Assembly: GCF_946998835.1 (NCBI RefSeq)
Contig: NZ_CAMQAZ010000014.1
Location: 5,269-69,268 of the forward strand
Origin: an uncultured Corynebacterium sp.
GTDB lineage: Bacteria; Actinomycetota; Actinomycetes; Mycobacteriales; Mycobacteriaceae
DNA: 64,000 nt
Reading direction: 5' to 3'
Shown here: in pieces, positions 19,054 to 28,391 of the stretch
Layout: every line of letters begins with the position of its first letter
How positions within the stretch are numbered: the stretch's first letter is position 1
The notes under the pieces: generated by a model
Seen by the model: the letters and a program-made list of their open reading frames with translations, nothing else
The model's database searches: none
Told to the model about the DNA's origin: nothing
Position numbers and translations under genes: made by a program

Positions 19054-20612
19054 TGTTGCGCCGTCGTCGTTCGACCGGCGGTGGCGTGCAATCACATCAG
19101 CGTTCGGCCTCGGAGGCTGCTCCGGGGCAAGGCACCGTCGGAAAGCAAGAGAAACCCGCGAATGCTGAGGCGATGGTGGGGGAGACACTCGCCGATCTGC
19201 CGCGGAGTTCGCGTATCCCGTCGCTGCGTTGGCGGCTGACCATTCTGACAGCGCTCATCGTGGCGATGTCAGTTGGTCTCATGACGTTGGCGGCGTTTTT
19301 CACAGTGCAGGCAACGCTGTACCGCGAGGTGGACAATAACCTGCGCAATCAGGCGGAAAAGCTGCTTATGTCGCCGTATGCCTCGGAGTTCGCTATCGGT
19401 CCGTCCTTCGAAGCGGACTCAAATAGGATTCTGAATCCGGATTTGGATGCGGTGTACTTTGCCCACGGCAGCGTGGCGGGCAAGGGCGGCGGCACGATTT
19501 CCATTGGCGGCCCGGAGCTGGCGGTGTTGCGGGGCAATCGACAGGAATCGATTCGCACCGATGAGTACAACGGCCGTCGTGTCTATGCGGTTCGCTCCGA
19601 AGACGGCGCGACGCTGATTCTCTCACAGGATTTGAGTTCGACCCAGTCGGTTTTGAAGGCGCTCGGCGCGGTGCTACTGAGTATCTCGGCGATCGGTATC
19701 CTCTTCGCAATCGGCTCCGGTATCACGGTGGCGACTACGGGTCTGCGCCCGGTCACACGTCTGCGTATTGCTGCGGAGCGGGTGACGGAGACAGATGAGC
19801 TGCGCCCAATCCCTGTGGAGGGCGACGACGAGTTAGCTCGCTTTACCCGCAGCTTCAACGAGATGCTGGCTGCGCTTCAGGCATCGCGTATTAAGCAAGC
19901 TGAGTTGGTTGCCGATGCCGGGCACGAGTTGAAAACACCGCTGACGTCGTTACGCACGAATATTGAGTTGCTGATGATGGCCTCCCGTTCGGGAGCGGCG
20001 ATTTCCGACGAGGATCGCGCGGACTTGGAAGCCGACGTCATCGCGCAGTTGGAGGAGCTGTCGACTTTGGTCGGTGACCTCGTTGATCTGGCGCGCGAAG
20101 ATGGTCCGCAGCAGGTGATTGAGCATGTCGATCTCGATGAGATTATTTCCACTTCGCTGGCGCGCGTTGAGCGTCGTCGTCCGGATGTGATTTTCGATGT
20201 GCAGACAGCACCGTGGTACATCTACGGTGACCCGGCGGGACTTGGTCGCGCGATTTTGAACCTGATGGATAACGCTGCAAAGTGGTCGCCGGAAAACGGC
20301 ACCGTGAGGGTCCGTCTGCGGCCGCTCAGCGAAGTCGTCGCTGAGTTCACGGTGGCGGACTCGGGGCCGGGTATCCCAAAGGAAGATCGCGATAAGGTCT
20401 TTGAGCGTTTCTACCGCTCCATCCAGTCGCGGTCGATGCCGGGATCCGGTCTGGGGCTGGCCATAGTGAAGTCAGTCATTGTCCGCCACGGTGGCACGAT
20501 TACCGCCGATGAGTCAGACGATGGTGGTGCCCTGATGCGGGTGACGTTGCCAGGCAGCCCTCACAGCGGAAAGGACACCGACTCGGATTCGCCGGAACCG
20601 AATACCCAGTGA
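19050..20612 (+). CDS. mprB: Sensor histidine kinase (MprB-like)
   Basis: The 520-residue kinase has a cytoplasmic N-terminal tail, TM1 (about residues 63-90), an extracytoplasmic sensor domain, TM2 (about 207-230), HAMP, the H box [20 protein letters not shown] and the ATP-binding N, G1 and G2 boxes ([45 protein letters not shown]). The start is GTG 19050 or the adjacent ATG. It should phosphorylate the regulator encoded just upstream. The long N-terminal tail is variable and probably disordered. Confidence 0.92.
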   Translation: MMLRRRRSTGGGVQSHQRSASEAAPGQGTVGKQEKPANAEAMVGETLADLPRSSRIPSLRWRLTILTALIVAMSVGLMTLAAFFTVQATLYREVDNNLRNQAEKLLMSPYASEFAIGPSFEADSNRILNPDLDAVYFAHGSVAGKGGGTISIGGPELAVLRGNRQESIRTDEYNGRRVYAVRSEDGATLILSQDLSSTQSVLKALGAVLLSISAIGILFAIGSGITVATTGLRPVTRLRIAAERVTETDELRPIPVEGDDELARFTRSFNEMLAALQASRIKQAELVADAGHELKTPLTSLRTNIELLMMASRSGAAISDEDRADLEADVIAQLEELSTLVGDLVDLAREDGPQQVIEHVDLDEIISTSLARVERRRPDVIFDVQTAPWYIYGDPAGLGRAILNLMDNAAKWSPENGTVRVRLRPLSEVVAEFTVADSGPGIPKEDRDKVFERFYRSIQSRSMPGSGLGLAIVKSVIVRHGGTITADESDDGGALMRVTLPGSPHSGKDTDSDSPEPNTQ

Positions 20613-20770
20613 GGAAGAATCCACCAGGTCAAGGCTGATAATCATCCCCGTCCTGCACAACTTTCTAAGCCAGTGTGAGGCGGGGATTCGGTGTTTCATT
20701 GGGCGAATTATCGGCGAGACCGAAGACTGTTCTCAGCCAATTGTTAGACAGACAGTGCAAGGTATGACGT

Positions 20771-22090
20771 ATGAGTAACTCTTTCAACGATTCCTCGCGG
20801 GGAGATGGGCTGGGGCAATATCCCTCCAAATCTCACAACTTCAGCGGGAACCGTGCTTTCAGGGATGCTGGTCAGGCGGGTCAGTTTTCTATGAATGGCC
20901 GCGGTTGGGAGGATTCCCACTACAACAATGTTCCGACCCAGCCGAATGGTGCATATGCAGGCGGTCCAGAGTGGGAAGTAGCAGCCGGAAGCCAGAAGAC
21001 CAAGGGTTCCCCCGGGGCAAAGGGCATGGGGGCACTGGCAGTCGCTGCGCTGATGCTGTGCTCGGCTGGTATTGGTGGCGGTGTCGGAGCATGGGTGGTT
21101 CATAACTCTCAGGCATCGGCCCCTGCTGACAATGCACTGGATAAGCCCGCGGAAACTCGCCAGGTGGCGGCGGCTGAGGGGTCTGTCGAGAAGGTTGCTC
21201 AGAAGGTACTGCCGAGTGTCGTGTCTATCACTACGGCTTCAGAGCGTGGCGTGGCATCGGGTTCGGGCTCCATTCTGTCTTCCGATGGTTTGGTGTTGAC
21301 GAATAATCACGTCGTCGCAGGCGCAGGCCCAGACGCACACATGGAAGTTTTGCTTTCCGACGGTACGACGCACCCGGCCACCTTGGTTGCAGGGGATGCC
21401 GCTACCGATATTGCTGTAATTCGAATTGAAGGTGTAAACGGGCTGCGCCCCATCTCGTTGGGCAATTCCTCGCAGGTTCAAGTCGGCCAGGAAGTGGTGG
21501 CCGTCGGCTCGCCGCTGGGGCTGACTTCCACTGTTACGCAGGGCATTGTTTCCGCTAAAAACCGTCCGGTCACCGCCGCTGGTGAGGACGGCCAGTCTTC
21601 GGTGATTGACGCAATCCAGACCGATGCGGCAATTAATCCGGGTAATTCTGGTGGTGCACTAGTGGATATGGAGGGCAACCTCATCGGTGTGCCCAGCGTG
21701 ATTGCCTCCAACACCGAAGGTTCGGAGCAGGCCGGCAGTATCGGTCTTGGTTTCGCAATTCCGGTTAATCAGGCTCGTCGGATTGCGGAAGACCTGATTG
21801 ATTCCGGTAAGGCACGGATGCCTGTCATTGGTGCCCAGATTGACTCACGGCCGGTCGCACGTGGTGCGCTGGTGCGAGAGGTAACTCCTGGTGGCCCTGC
21901 GGATAAAGCTGGGCTGAAGGACGGTGACCTTATTACCAAGGTTGATGATCGCACACTTGATAACGGCGTGGCGCTAATTGCGGCTATTCGGTCGCATCGA
22001 ATCGGGGATTCTGTCACACTTACAGTTACAGATGAGCGGGGCGGCAACGAGCGAACGGTCGATGTCACCTTGGTCGAAGCCCAGGATTGA
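20771..22090 (+). CDS. htrA: Trypsin-like serine protease HtrA/PepD with PDZ domain
   Basis: The 439-residue protein has a disordered cytoplasmic N-terminus (about 80 residues), one membrane anchor (ALAVAALMLCSAGIGGGVGA), an extracellular protease domain with His in NNHVV, Asp in ATDIAVI and Ser in NPGNSGGAL, and a C-terminal PDZ domain. It would degrade or refold damaged envelope proteins. Its position after the MprAB-like pair matches the pepD gene of mycobacteria, a target of that system. Confidence 0.93.
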   Translation: MSNSFNDSSRGDGLGQYPSKSHNFSGNRAFRDAGQAGQFSMNGRGWEDSHYNNVPTQPNGAYAGGPEWEVAAGSQKTKGSPGAKGMGALAVAALMLCSAGIGGGVGAWVVHNSQASAPADNALDKPAETRQVAAAEGSVEKVAQKVLPSVVSITTASERGVASGSGSILSSDGLVLTNNHVVAGAGPDAHMEVLLSDGTTHPATLVAGDAATDIAVIRIEGVNGLRPISLGNSSQVQVGQEVVAVGSPLGLTSTVTQGIVSAKNRPVTAAGEDGQSSVIDAIQTDAAINPGNSGGALVDMEGNLIGVPSVIASNTEGSEQAGSIGLGFAIPVNQARRIAEDLIDSGKARMPVIGAQIDSRPVARGALVREVTPGGPADKAGLKDGDLITKVDDRTLDNGVALIAAIRSHRIGDSVTLTVTDERGGNERTVDVTLVEAQD

Positions 22091-22183
22091 TAAACAGCAT
22101 GGTGGGTGTTTCTTCACCATCTGTAGGTGATTTTTTAGTGAAGCTGCGGGTAAAGAACTGTGGGAGAAAGCGAGAAAGAGCAG

Positions 22184-22729
22184 ATGAGTGAAACCGTGAG
22201 CACTGAGCCCAGCGACGTTAACCTCGCTGAGATGGAGCGTCTCATCAATGACGATGGCCAGGTCCGAAACGCCTTTGTCGTGCTAGTGGGCGATCATTTC
22301 GAAAATCCAGATGCTGCGGCTTCGCTTATGGTTGAGCTGTTGGAAGAAGCCGGCTACTCCGTTGACGCCGTTGTCAGCACGAATGCGGTTAAGCGTGAGA
22401 TTCGCAAGGCTCTGGATACCGCAGTCGTCGGTGGCGCAGATTTGGTCGTCACACTTGGCGGAGTCGGTGTTGGCCCTCGGGCGAAGACCCCGGATGCCAC
22501 CCGCAAGGTCCTCGATGTCCGCTTGCAGGGCATCGAGCAGGCTATTCGTAACTCCGGCATGGGGGCTGGGAGCTTGGATGCGGGACTTTCCCGCGGTTTA
22601 GCTGGGGTTTCTGGGCAGACTGTGATTATCAACCTCGCGGAGTCGCGCGGGGCGGTGCGCGATGGCATGGCTACGATTCTTCCGCTGGTCTCTCATGTGC
22701 TTGAGGACCTCGGACGTTGGAGTGTCTAG
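22184..22729 (+). CDS. MogA/MoaB family protein with degenerate motifs
   Basis: The 181-residue protein has the MoaB/Mog molybdopterin-binding fold: DLVVTLGGVGVGPRAKTPDAT, LSRGLAGVSGQTVIINLAESRGAV. In active MoaB/Mog proteins these motifs read TGGTG...D and LPGSPKA; here they are LGGVG with the Asp missing and LAESRGA. Molybdenum cofactor activity is therefore doubtful. No other moa/mob gene is in the window except the similarly altered Glp. ATG 22184 is chosen; a GTG at 22160 is also in frame. Confidence 0.82.
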   Translation: MSETVSTEPSDVNLAEMERLINDDGQVRNAFVVLVGDHFENPDAAASLMVELLEEAGYSVDAVVSTNAVKREIRKALDTAVVGGADLVVTLGGVGVGPRAKTPDATRKVLDVRLQGIEQAIRNSGMGAGSLDAGLSRGLAGVSGQTVIINLAESRGAVRDGMATILPLVSHVLEDLGRWSV

Positions 22730-22731
22730 GA

Positions 22732-22950
22732 ATGGGCGACGCTAAGCAGCCCGATCAACCGGAGGAACCGACTGGGCATAGCAGTCGGCGCCGGCAGCGT
22801 CGGCGTGCTGGTGCGCCAGCGAAGAACTTCGCCCAGCCGCGCAGTGCGAAAACCGCGCGTACGGTGCGCTATCACGATGAATCCCCCGAGGACGCTCGCG
22901 ATTTTGATGCGGATTACTGGACAAAACAGCGCCCACCCCATTGGGGATGA
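22732..22950 (+). CDS. Small basic hypothetical protein
   Basis: The 72-residue product starts two bases after the MoaB-like stop codon. It has an Arg-rich centre (HSSRRRQRRRAGAPAKNF) and a C-terminal acidic-aromatic part ending YWTKQRPPHWG. I do not recognise a domain. Its last codons form one arm of the transcription terminator, which limits how it can end. Confidence 0.65.
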   Translation: MGDAKQPDQPEEPTGHSSRRRQRRRAGAPAKNFAQPRSAKTARTVRYHDESPEDARDFDADYWTKQRPPHWG

Positions 22951-22959
22951 GCGCTGTTT
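22924..22959 (+). terminator. Terminator overlapping the end of the small basic gene
   Basis: AAACAGCGC / GCGCTGTTT form a 9-bp stem with an inner CCCCA/TGGGG hairpin. It overlaps the last nine codons of the gene before it. It separates this operon from mscL on the other strand. Confidence 0.8.
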
Positions 22960-23023
22960 AAAGGCGTTAGTTAGCTTCTCGCCGTAAGCGTGTAACTAGC
23001 AGCTAGCGGCTAGTTCAGTTCCG

Positions 23024-23440
23024 CTAGCTCAGTTCCTGGGTCGGCTTGCCGTTCTGCTCTGCCAGCAGGTCACGGATCTCAGTCAGCAGGTCAGCCTCGG
23101 TGACCTCCGGCTCAGCGGAGGTCTCCAGACGAGCCTCGCGCATCTCGTTGAACTTGTTCATCGGAGCAACGATGACGAAGTAGACAACGGCTGCGACCAG
23201 CAGGAAGTTGATTACTGCGGTGATGACAGCTGCGAAGTCAAGGTAGGTCGACGGGTTACCCTCGATGATTTCGAAGCCAAGGCCAGTGACCTCTGCGCCG
23301 CCGATAGTGTTCAGCAGCGGCTCGAGCAGGCTGTCGGTGAATGCGGTGACGATTGCGGTGAACGCAGCACCGATGACAACACCGACCGCCAGGTCGATGA
23401 CGTTGCCGCGCATGATGAACTCTTTAAAGCCCTTAAGCAT
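23024..23440 (-). CDS. mscL: Large-conductance mechanosensitive channel
   Basis: The 138-residue MscL starts MLKGFKEFIMRGNVIDLAVG at ATG 23440 with an AAGGA site upstream. TM1 VVIGAAFTAIVTAFTDSLL, the periplasmic loop, TM2 FLLVAAVVYFVIVAPMNKF and the cytoplasmic helix LLTEIRDLLAEQN are all present. It opens under membrane tension to release solutes during osmotic downshock. The longer frame to 23575 adds unrelated residues. Confidence 0.95.
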   Translation of the reverse strand: MLKGFKEFIMRGNVIDLAVGVVIGAAFTAIVTAFTDSLLEPLLNTIGGAEVTGLGFEIIEGNPSTYLDFAAVITAVINFLLVAAVVYFVIVAPMNKFNEMREARLETSAEPEVTEADLLTEIRDLLAEQNGKPTQELS

Positions 23441-23694
23441 AGGAGATTTCCTTCTGTAGAAACGAAACAAACCAAACGAGACCTGTGAGGCATCGTGTAG
23501 CTCAATGCAGGCCCATACGATTTGGGAAATGGGGACAGTCCGATAAACGGCAAAGGCCCCCGGGTCATAGTTCAAATCGTAGTTTTGAATTGCTTAAGCA
23601 TTCTAGCCCCGTACGGCAGGGTCCAACAAGTCAACTTCTTATAAATTTTGCTGTTCAGGCCCATAAAATGCGATAAACGCTGAGATTTTCGTCA

Positions 23695-24309
23695 CTATCC
23701 CGCAAGTAACAGTGTGAGCGGAGACGCCAACGATGTCGCCGCCACCACCTCCGCGGCACCTGTAGGCAGCGCAACCAAGACCACCTCATTGTCGACGATG
23801 TTGACCACCCGCGCGCCATGTGCGAGTGGCGCCGCCACGCCGCGCTCATCCGCTGTCGACACAATATCCACGCTGTCACCGGTGCGAAGTGCGGACACAA
23901 TGCCCGCATCGGCCAACGTAATGGCAATGATCTTGCTTTCCGACGTCCCCGTCAGCGACCTGGCTAGAGATGGGCCAACCATTCGTTGCTCCGTAAGGAT
24001 CTCTCCCTGCGACATTCCAGTGGCCAGGGTGCGCCCCAGAGCGGCATCGATATCTGTCACGGCTCCGGCAGGAACAAGGTCTCGGGGAATGTCCATTATG
24101 GCCAAATCCTGCTCCGTAACCGATGCGCCAGCGGAAATGGACCTAGCGCTGACCACTGCTCGGGCATGGCCACTGCGGGGCAGCATGGAGTCCATGACAG
24201 CGAGTCCGACCGCACACAGAAAGACAATAAGGGCAATTGTGCGGCGAATAGTGGCGGGTCGGGGCTTATGAAATGAACGCGAAAACCAGGGCAATTTTTT
24301 GGGGCTCAT
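23695..24309 (-). CDS. SAF domain-containing membrane-anchored protein (CpaB/RcpC-like)
   Basis: The 204-residue protein has one N-terminal membrane segment (TIALIVFLCAVGLAVMDSML) and then an SAF domain (VVSARSISAGASVTEQDLAIMDIP). Such proteins are related to Flp pilus assembly CpaB and to the AFP-like fold, but no pilus gene is nearby. Its role is unknown. The 5-formyl-THF cyclo-ligase gene precedes it on the same strand by 36 bp, so they are likely co-transcribed. Confidence 0.8.
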   Translation of the reverse strand: MSPKKLPWFSRSFHKPRPATIRRTIALIVFLCAVGLAVMDSMLPRSGHARAVVSARSISAGASVTEQDLAIMDIPRDLVPAGAVTDIDAALGRTLATGMSQGEILTEQRMVGPSLARSLTGTSESKIIAITLADAGIVSALRTGDSVDIVSTADERGVAAPLAHGARVVNIVDNEVVLVALPTGAAEVVAATSLASPLTLLLAG

Positions 24310-24345
24310 ATTTAGTTAGGCGCGAAAATCCCGGTTTCGGTTCCA

Positions 24346-25020
24346 TTAGATTTGCGTAATCCTCTTCGGGGTAATCACATAATCGGCGGGAACGTCGTGC
24401 TCATCGTAGGCAAGGCCGTGGCGCAGCTCGGTGTCGAAAACCGCAACAGCGATTGCGGCAGCTCTTCCTCCAACCGTTTCGGCACTGCGTCGAGCAAAAC
24501 CTAAACTGCGGTCGTAATAGCCAGCGCCGCGCCCCAGTCGCATTCCGGTTGTGGGGTCGGCGGCAACGGCAGGCAGAATAATCGCATCAGCGGCTCTCAG
24601 GGACTCAGGGCTGAGGGCGCAGTCTTTGGCTACAGGTTCCAAGAGTCCAAATCGCCCCTTGTGGAGGCTGCCGTCGTAGTAGCCCCAGTGCAGAGGCTGT
24701 GGTGCGCTGGGCGGGCAGACGGGGAGCAGGATTCGCGCTTTGGGAACTGCGTTGGCGAGAGCCTCCACAAAACCCTGGCCGGGCTTGCCTCCAGACGGGC
24801 TGGCAACACTCGCGCCGGGCTCATCGCCAGCGGGGACATAGGCGGCAATAACAGGGCTCGTCAGGTCGCCGACGGTGGTGGACAACCACGTTTGCAACCG
24901 CTGTACCAGGGCTTCGTCGTCAAGCATGCGCTCTCGTTGCCCCTTGGCGGCACGCGCGTCGAGTACCTCGTGGCGGGTGCGGGATTTGAGAGCGGACGCG
25001 GTTTCGGAAAGCGTAGCCAT
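24346..25020 (-). CDS. 5-formyltetrahydrofolate cyclo-ligase
   Basis: The 224-residue enzyme converts 5-formyl-THF to 5,10-methenyl-THF with ATP. The C-terminal LILPAVAADPTTGMRLGRGAGYYDRSL (in part) has the GRGxGYYDR folate/phosphate signature, and the N-terminal region has the RLQTWL helix. It lies divergent from galU and just ahead of the SAF gene. Confidence 0.9.
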   Translation of the reverse strand: MATLSETASALKSRTRHEVLDARAAKGQRERMLDDEALVQRLQTWLSTTVGDLTSPVIAAYVPAGDEPGASVASPSGGKPGQGFVEALANAVPKARILLPVCPPSAPQPLHWGYYDGSLHKGRFGLLEPVAKDCALSPESLRAADAIILPAVAADPTTGMRLGRGAGYYDRSLGFARRSAETVGGRAAAIAVAVFDTELRHGLAYDEHDVPADYVITPKRITQI

Positions 25021-25156
25021 ACCTGCAAACCTACTCTGTCCGATTTTGGGGGAAGGGACGTGGTCGGCGGAGCGTAAAAAAGATTTCTAACTAATGCGGT
25101 GGAAAAGTGGGGTCAGCCTCCGAGCAAATGGAAGTTATATAGGTATCGTTGCCTTT

Positions 25157-26131
25157 ATGGTCTTATCGTCTTCAGAGTCTGGTTCGGACATGACTACGCC
25201 GGTTCGAACTGTCATCGTTCCTGCCGCGGGTATGGGCACGCGATTTTTGCCTGCTACCAAGACAGTTCCGAAAGAGTTGCTGCCGGTGGTGGATACGCCG
25301 GGCATCGAGATGATTGCTGAAGAGGCCGCGGCCGCTGGGGCGGAACGCCTGGCCATTGTCACCGCCCCCAGTAAGGATGGCGTGCTCGGGCACTTTGACC
25401 CGCGACCGGATTTGGAACAGACTCTCGCCGAGCGTGGCAAGGACAAGATTGCCGCGAAGGTGCGCCGCGCCGCCGAGGTTATTCGCGTGGAGTCCGTGGT
25501 TCAGGACCGTCCGCTGGGACTGGGCCACGCCGTATTAGTCGCTGAGCCACTTCTGGCAGACGATGAGGACAGTGTGGCTGTCATGCTTCCCGACGATCTC
25601 GTGCTCCCGGTGGGCGTGATGGACCGTATGACGGAAGTTCGCGAGCGATTTGGTGGCTCGGTGCTGTGTGCACTGGAAATCCCTCACGAAGAGGTCTACA
25701 ACTACGGTGTCTTCGACATCGAGGAAGCCACCCCGGCTGAGTCCGGTGAGCTTGGTGAGGACGCCACCGATGCTGGCGACTGGGATGATGTGAAGCGTGT
25801 CAAGGGCATGGTGGAAAAACCGGACCCCGCAGACGCTCCCTCCAACTTCGTGGCAGTTGGCCGTTACCTGTTGGACCGGGCCATCTTCGATGCGCTCCGC
25901 CGCATTCCGCGAGGCAAAGGTGGGGAGTACCAGCTCACCGATGCGATTGAGCTGCTGATTCAGGAGGGGCACCCCGTTCATGTGGTCGTCCACAAGGGTT
26001 TCCGCCATGACCTGGGAAATCCTGGTGGCTTTATTCGTGCTTGCGTAGACTTTGGACTTAGGCACCCGGACTACAGTGAGGGGCTGCGCGAGTATATGCA
26101 GCAGCGCCTGGCACAGGACGAGCAGGCTTAA
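25157..26131 (+). CDS. galU: UTP--glucose-1-phosphate uridylyltransferase
   Basis: GalU makes UDP-glucose for cell-wall sugars and trehalose. The nucleotidyltransferase motif VIVPAAGMGTRFLPATKTVP, the segment KELLPVVDTPGIEMIAEEA, QDRPLGLGHAVL and the C-terminal HDLGNPGGFIRACV are clear. The usual length is about 300 residues; ATG 25157 gives 324 and ATG 25190 gives 313, while the open frame to 25094 adds an unlikely N-terminus. A corynebacterial galU-glp-rimJ-glpR order follows. Confidence 0.93.
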   Translation: MVLSSSESGSDMTTPVRTVIVPAAGMGTRFLPATKTVPKELLPVVDTPGIEMIAEEAAAAGAERLAIVTAPSKDGVLGHFDPRPDLEQTLAERGKDKIAAKVRRAAEVIRVESVVQDRPLGLGHAVLVAEPLLADDEDSVAVMLPDDLVLPVGVMDRMTEVRERFGGSVLCALEIPHEEVYNYGVFDIEEATPAESGELGEDATDAGDWDDVKRVKGMVEKPDPADAPSNFVAVGRYLLDRAIFDALRRIPRGKGGEYQLTDAIELLIQEGHPVHVVVHKGFRHDLGNPGGFIRACVDFGLRHPDYSEGLREYMQQRLAQDEQA

Positions 26132-26280
26132 CGCCCTCTTTGAAGGCTGGTATTGCATGGCAGCATCCTGATGGCCACAGCTTGGCTCTTTACTTCACGG
26201 CCCTGTATTGAAAAGTCGAGTCCTGATAAAGCTGAGTAGCAATAAAGCGCACCGCGGATTGGTGCCGAGGAAGGTAGATC

Positions 26281-27552
26281 ATGCGTTCTGTGGAAGAACA
26301 GTTGGCGGCAATCACCGCGCACGCTGTGATGCCTGACCCTGTGCGCGTTGCTATTTCGGAATCCCTCGGCATGCTGTGTGCCGAAAATGTCATTGCTGAG
26401 CAGCCGCTACCGGGATTCGTTCAGTCGGCCATTGACGGTTACGCGGTGCGCGCCGTCGACATCACAGGCGAGTCTGGGTCCTTGCATCCGGATACGCGTC
26501 AGAGTGATGTGGATTTCCGCGAGGTAGAGCTGCCCGTCGTCGGCGAGGTAACAGCCGGTTCGCATCACCCGATGCGTCTACAGCCGAAGCAGGCCGTGCG
26601 CGTTCAAACTGGCGCGCCCCTGCCATCGCTTGCCGACGCCGTCGTGCCCCTAAACTGGACCGACCGCGGTGGCCGCCGAGTCAATGTCCTCCATCCGGTC
26701 TACTCGGGTGACTTCGTACGCAAAGTCGGTGCTGATGTGCAGCCTGGGGATGTGGCAGTATCGCTGGATTCAGTGATTTCGCCATCTCAGGTTGGCCTGT
26801 TGGCAGCGGTGGGGCGCTCGAAGGTCTTGGTGCATCCCAAGCCGCGCATGTCCGTAATCTCCATCGGTAATGAGTTGGTCGATGTGGACCGTACACCGGG
26901 CCTCGGACAGGTCTACGATGTCAACTCGTATGCGCTGGCGGCAGCCGGCCGCGATGCGGGAGCTGAGGTGCACCGAGTCGGTATTGCTACCGGTGAGCCC
27001 CGTCGTATCCGGGAAATCATCGAAGGCCAGCTCATTCGCAGTGAACTCCTGGTGATCACAGGTGCCGTCGGCGGTGCTGCGGGTGAGCAGATTCGTCGGG
27101 TGCTGGCGGAACTGGGGGAGGTCGATGTTTCGCGCATCGCTATGCATCCGGGTTCTGTACAGGGCTTCGGTGTGCTGGGAGATGACAAGATTCCAACGTT
27201 CCTCCTGCCGTCCAATCCCGTCGGTGCCTTGGTGGTCTTTGAGGTCATGGTTCGTCCGCTTATTCGTTTGGCGCTGGGGAAGCGCAATCCGCGCCGCCGC
27301 GCTGTGACCGCTCGTGCTATTGGTCCGATTGAGTCGGCGGAGAAGCGTCGCGGATACATCCGTGGCCAGCTCATGCGTGACCGCGAGACCGGCGAGTACA
27401 TGGTGCAACCGCTGGGCGGTTCCGGTGGTGCGCAGGCGCACCTTTTGGCTGGTATGTCGGAGGCCAACAGTCTCATCGTGGTTCCCGAAGACGTGCTGCA
27501 AGTGCGCCCGGGAGATGTTGTCGACGTGCTATTTATGGCGCGTCAGGCCTAA
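26281..27552 (+). CDS. glp: Gephyrin-like molybdotransferase Glp (MoeA-like)
   Basis: The 423-residue protein has the four-domain MoeA/gephyrin E architecture: SAIDGYAVRAVDITG, the QTGAPLP motif, the Mog-like domain and the C-terminal beta domain. Key motifs differ from active MoeA: ISIGNELVD in place of STGDEL, ITGAVGGAAGEQ in place of TSGGVSVGD, and LPSNPVGAL in place of LPGNPVS. In C. glutamicum the equivalent protein Glp binds FtsZ and the membrane receptor GlpR in division; the presence of glpR two genes downstream supports that role here. Confidence 0.9.
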   Translation: MRSVEEQLAAITAHAVMPDPVRVAISESLGMLCAENVIAEQPLPGFVQSAIDGYAVRAVDITGESGSLHPDTRQSDVDFREVELPVVGEVTAGSHHPMRLQPKQAVRVQTGAPLPSLADAVVPLNWTDRGGRRVNVLHPVYSGDFVRKVGADVQPGDVAVSLDSVISPSQVGLLAAVGRSKVLVHPKPRMSVISIGNELVDVDRTPGLGQVYDVNSYALAAAGRDAGAEVHRVGIATGEPRRIREIIEGQLIRSELLVITGAVGGAAGEQIRRVLAELGEVDVSRIAMHPGSVQGFGVLGDDKIPTFLLPSNPVGALVVFEVMVRPLIRLALGKRNPRRRAVTARAIGPIESAEKRRGYIRGQLMRDRETGEYMVQPLGGSGGAQAHLLAGMSEANSLIVVPEDVLQVRPGDVVDVLFMARQA

Positions 27553-27584
27553 TCCTGCACCACTTACCGCGAGTTTTTGTTGCC

Positions 27585-28217
27585 GTGCGTACTTCTCGAC
27601 TAGTCACCAACGGTGGCCGAGTTCGGCTGCGTGTGCCAGATCGCTCTGATGCCCCTGTATGGAGGACTATGCGTTTGCGCGATGAGCCCGTCTTGCGGCC
27701 CGTTGAGCCCACCCTCGAGGACGACTGGGATAGCGCTCACAGAGCCTCCGTATTCCGCCGTAACCTGCGCAGTTGGCGCCGGTCCGAGGCTGCCGGCGAC
27801 ATGGTTGTCTCCACTATCGAAGTAGATGGCCAGTTTGCGGGAATGCTCACGCTCGGCGGAATTACACCTTTTCCCGTCGCTCACGCCTGGGTTGGATACT
27901 GGGTGGGCAGTGACTTCACGGGCGGGGGAGTCGCCACTGCCGCAGTGGCGCTGGCATCGGATTATGCCAAGAAGATTGGTGTCCACCGATTGGAAGCAAC
28001 TGTGTTGGAAAGCAATGTCCCGTCGATACGCGTGCTGGAAAACTGTGGGTTCCAGTACGAGGGCGTTGCGCGGGAGGCCTTCCATATGGACGGTGCGTGG
28101 CGCGATCATCTGACCTATGCGCGCGTAGGGGAGGACAGTGCGGTGGACCTCATCGTGGCGAGCGGCCGTGCACAGTATGAAGAGGCGGAGAAATATCCAC
28201 CGCAACGGCGCGCCTGA
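27585..28217 (+). CDS. rimJ: GNAT family N-acetyltransferase (RimJ-like)
   Basis: The 210-residue protein begins at GTG 27585. It has the GNAT fold with the acetyl-CoA loop VGSDFTGGGVATAAVALASDY and the C-terminal IRVLENCGFQYEGVAREAFH typical of RimJ/RimL enzymes that acetylate protein N-termini. It lies 32 bp after glp. Its substrate is not known, but its position inside the galU-glp-glpR locus is conserved. Confidence 0.85.
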   Translation: MRTSRLVTNGGRVRLRVPDRSDAPVWRTMRLRDEPVLRPVEPTLEDDWDSAHRASVFRRNLRSWRRSEAAGDMVVSTIEVDGQFAGMLTLGGITPFPVAHAWVGYWVGSDFTGGGVATAAVALASDYAKKIGVHRLEATVLESNVPSIRVLENCGFQYEGVAREAFHMDGAWRDHLTYARVGEDSAVDLIVASGRAQYEEAEKYPPQRRA

Positions 28218-28229
28218 GTAGTCTGGGTC

Positions 28230-28391
28230 ACGCGCGCCGATAGGGTGATGGCAACTCTACTATTGGGCGTGTTCGCTCTAGATACGCTGGCTGCCTTCGT
28301 AAATGCCTCTGTGGAAGGGCATGTGGGCAGCGTATGTGGGCCGGGGAGAGACGGCGAATCCCCCGGGCGAACTCGCAAGGAGACGTAAAAT
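28230..28391 (+). promoter_or_regulatory. Structured leader upstream of glpR
   Basis: The 174-bp gap between the acetyltransferase and glpR contains three nested or successive stems: ACGCT...AGCGT with CTGCC/GGGCAG inside (28279-28342), ATGCC/GGCAT (28299-28320), and CCGGGG/CCCCCGG (28345-28372). A clear AAGGAGACG ribosome site follows. A possible -10 (TACTAT) lies near 28258. The layout suggests a folded 5' leader; I cannot match it to a known riboswitch. Confidence 0.5.
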
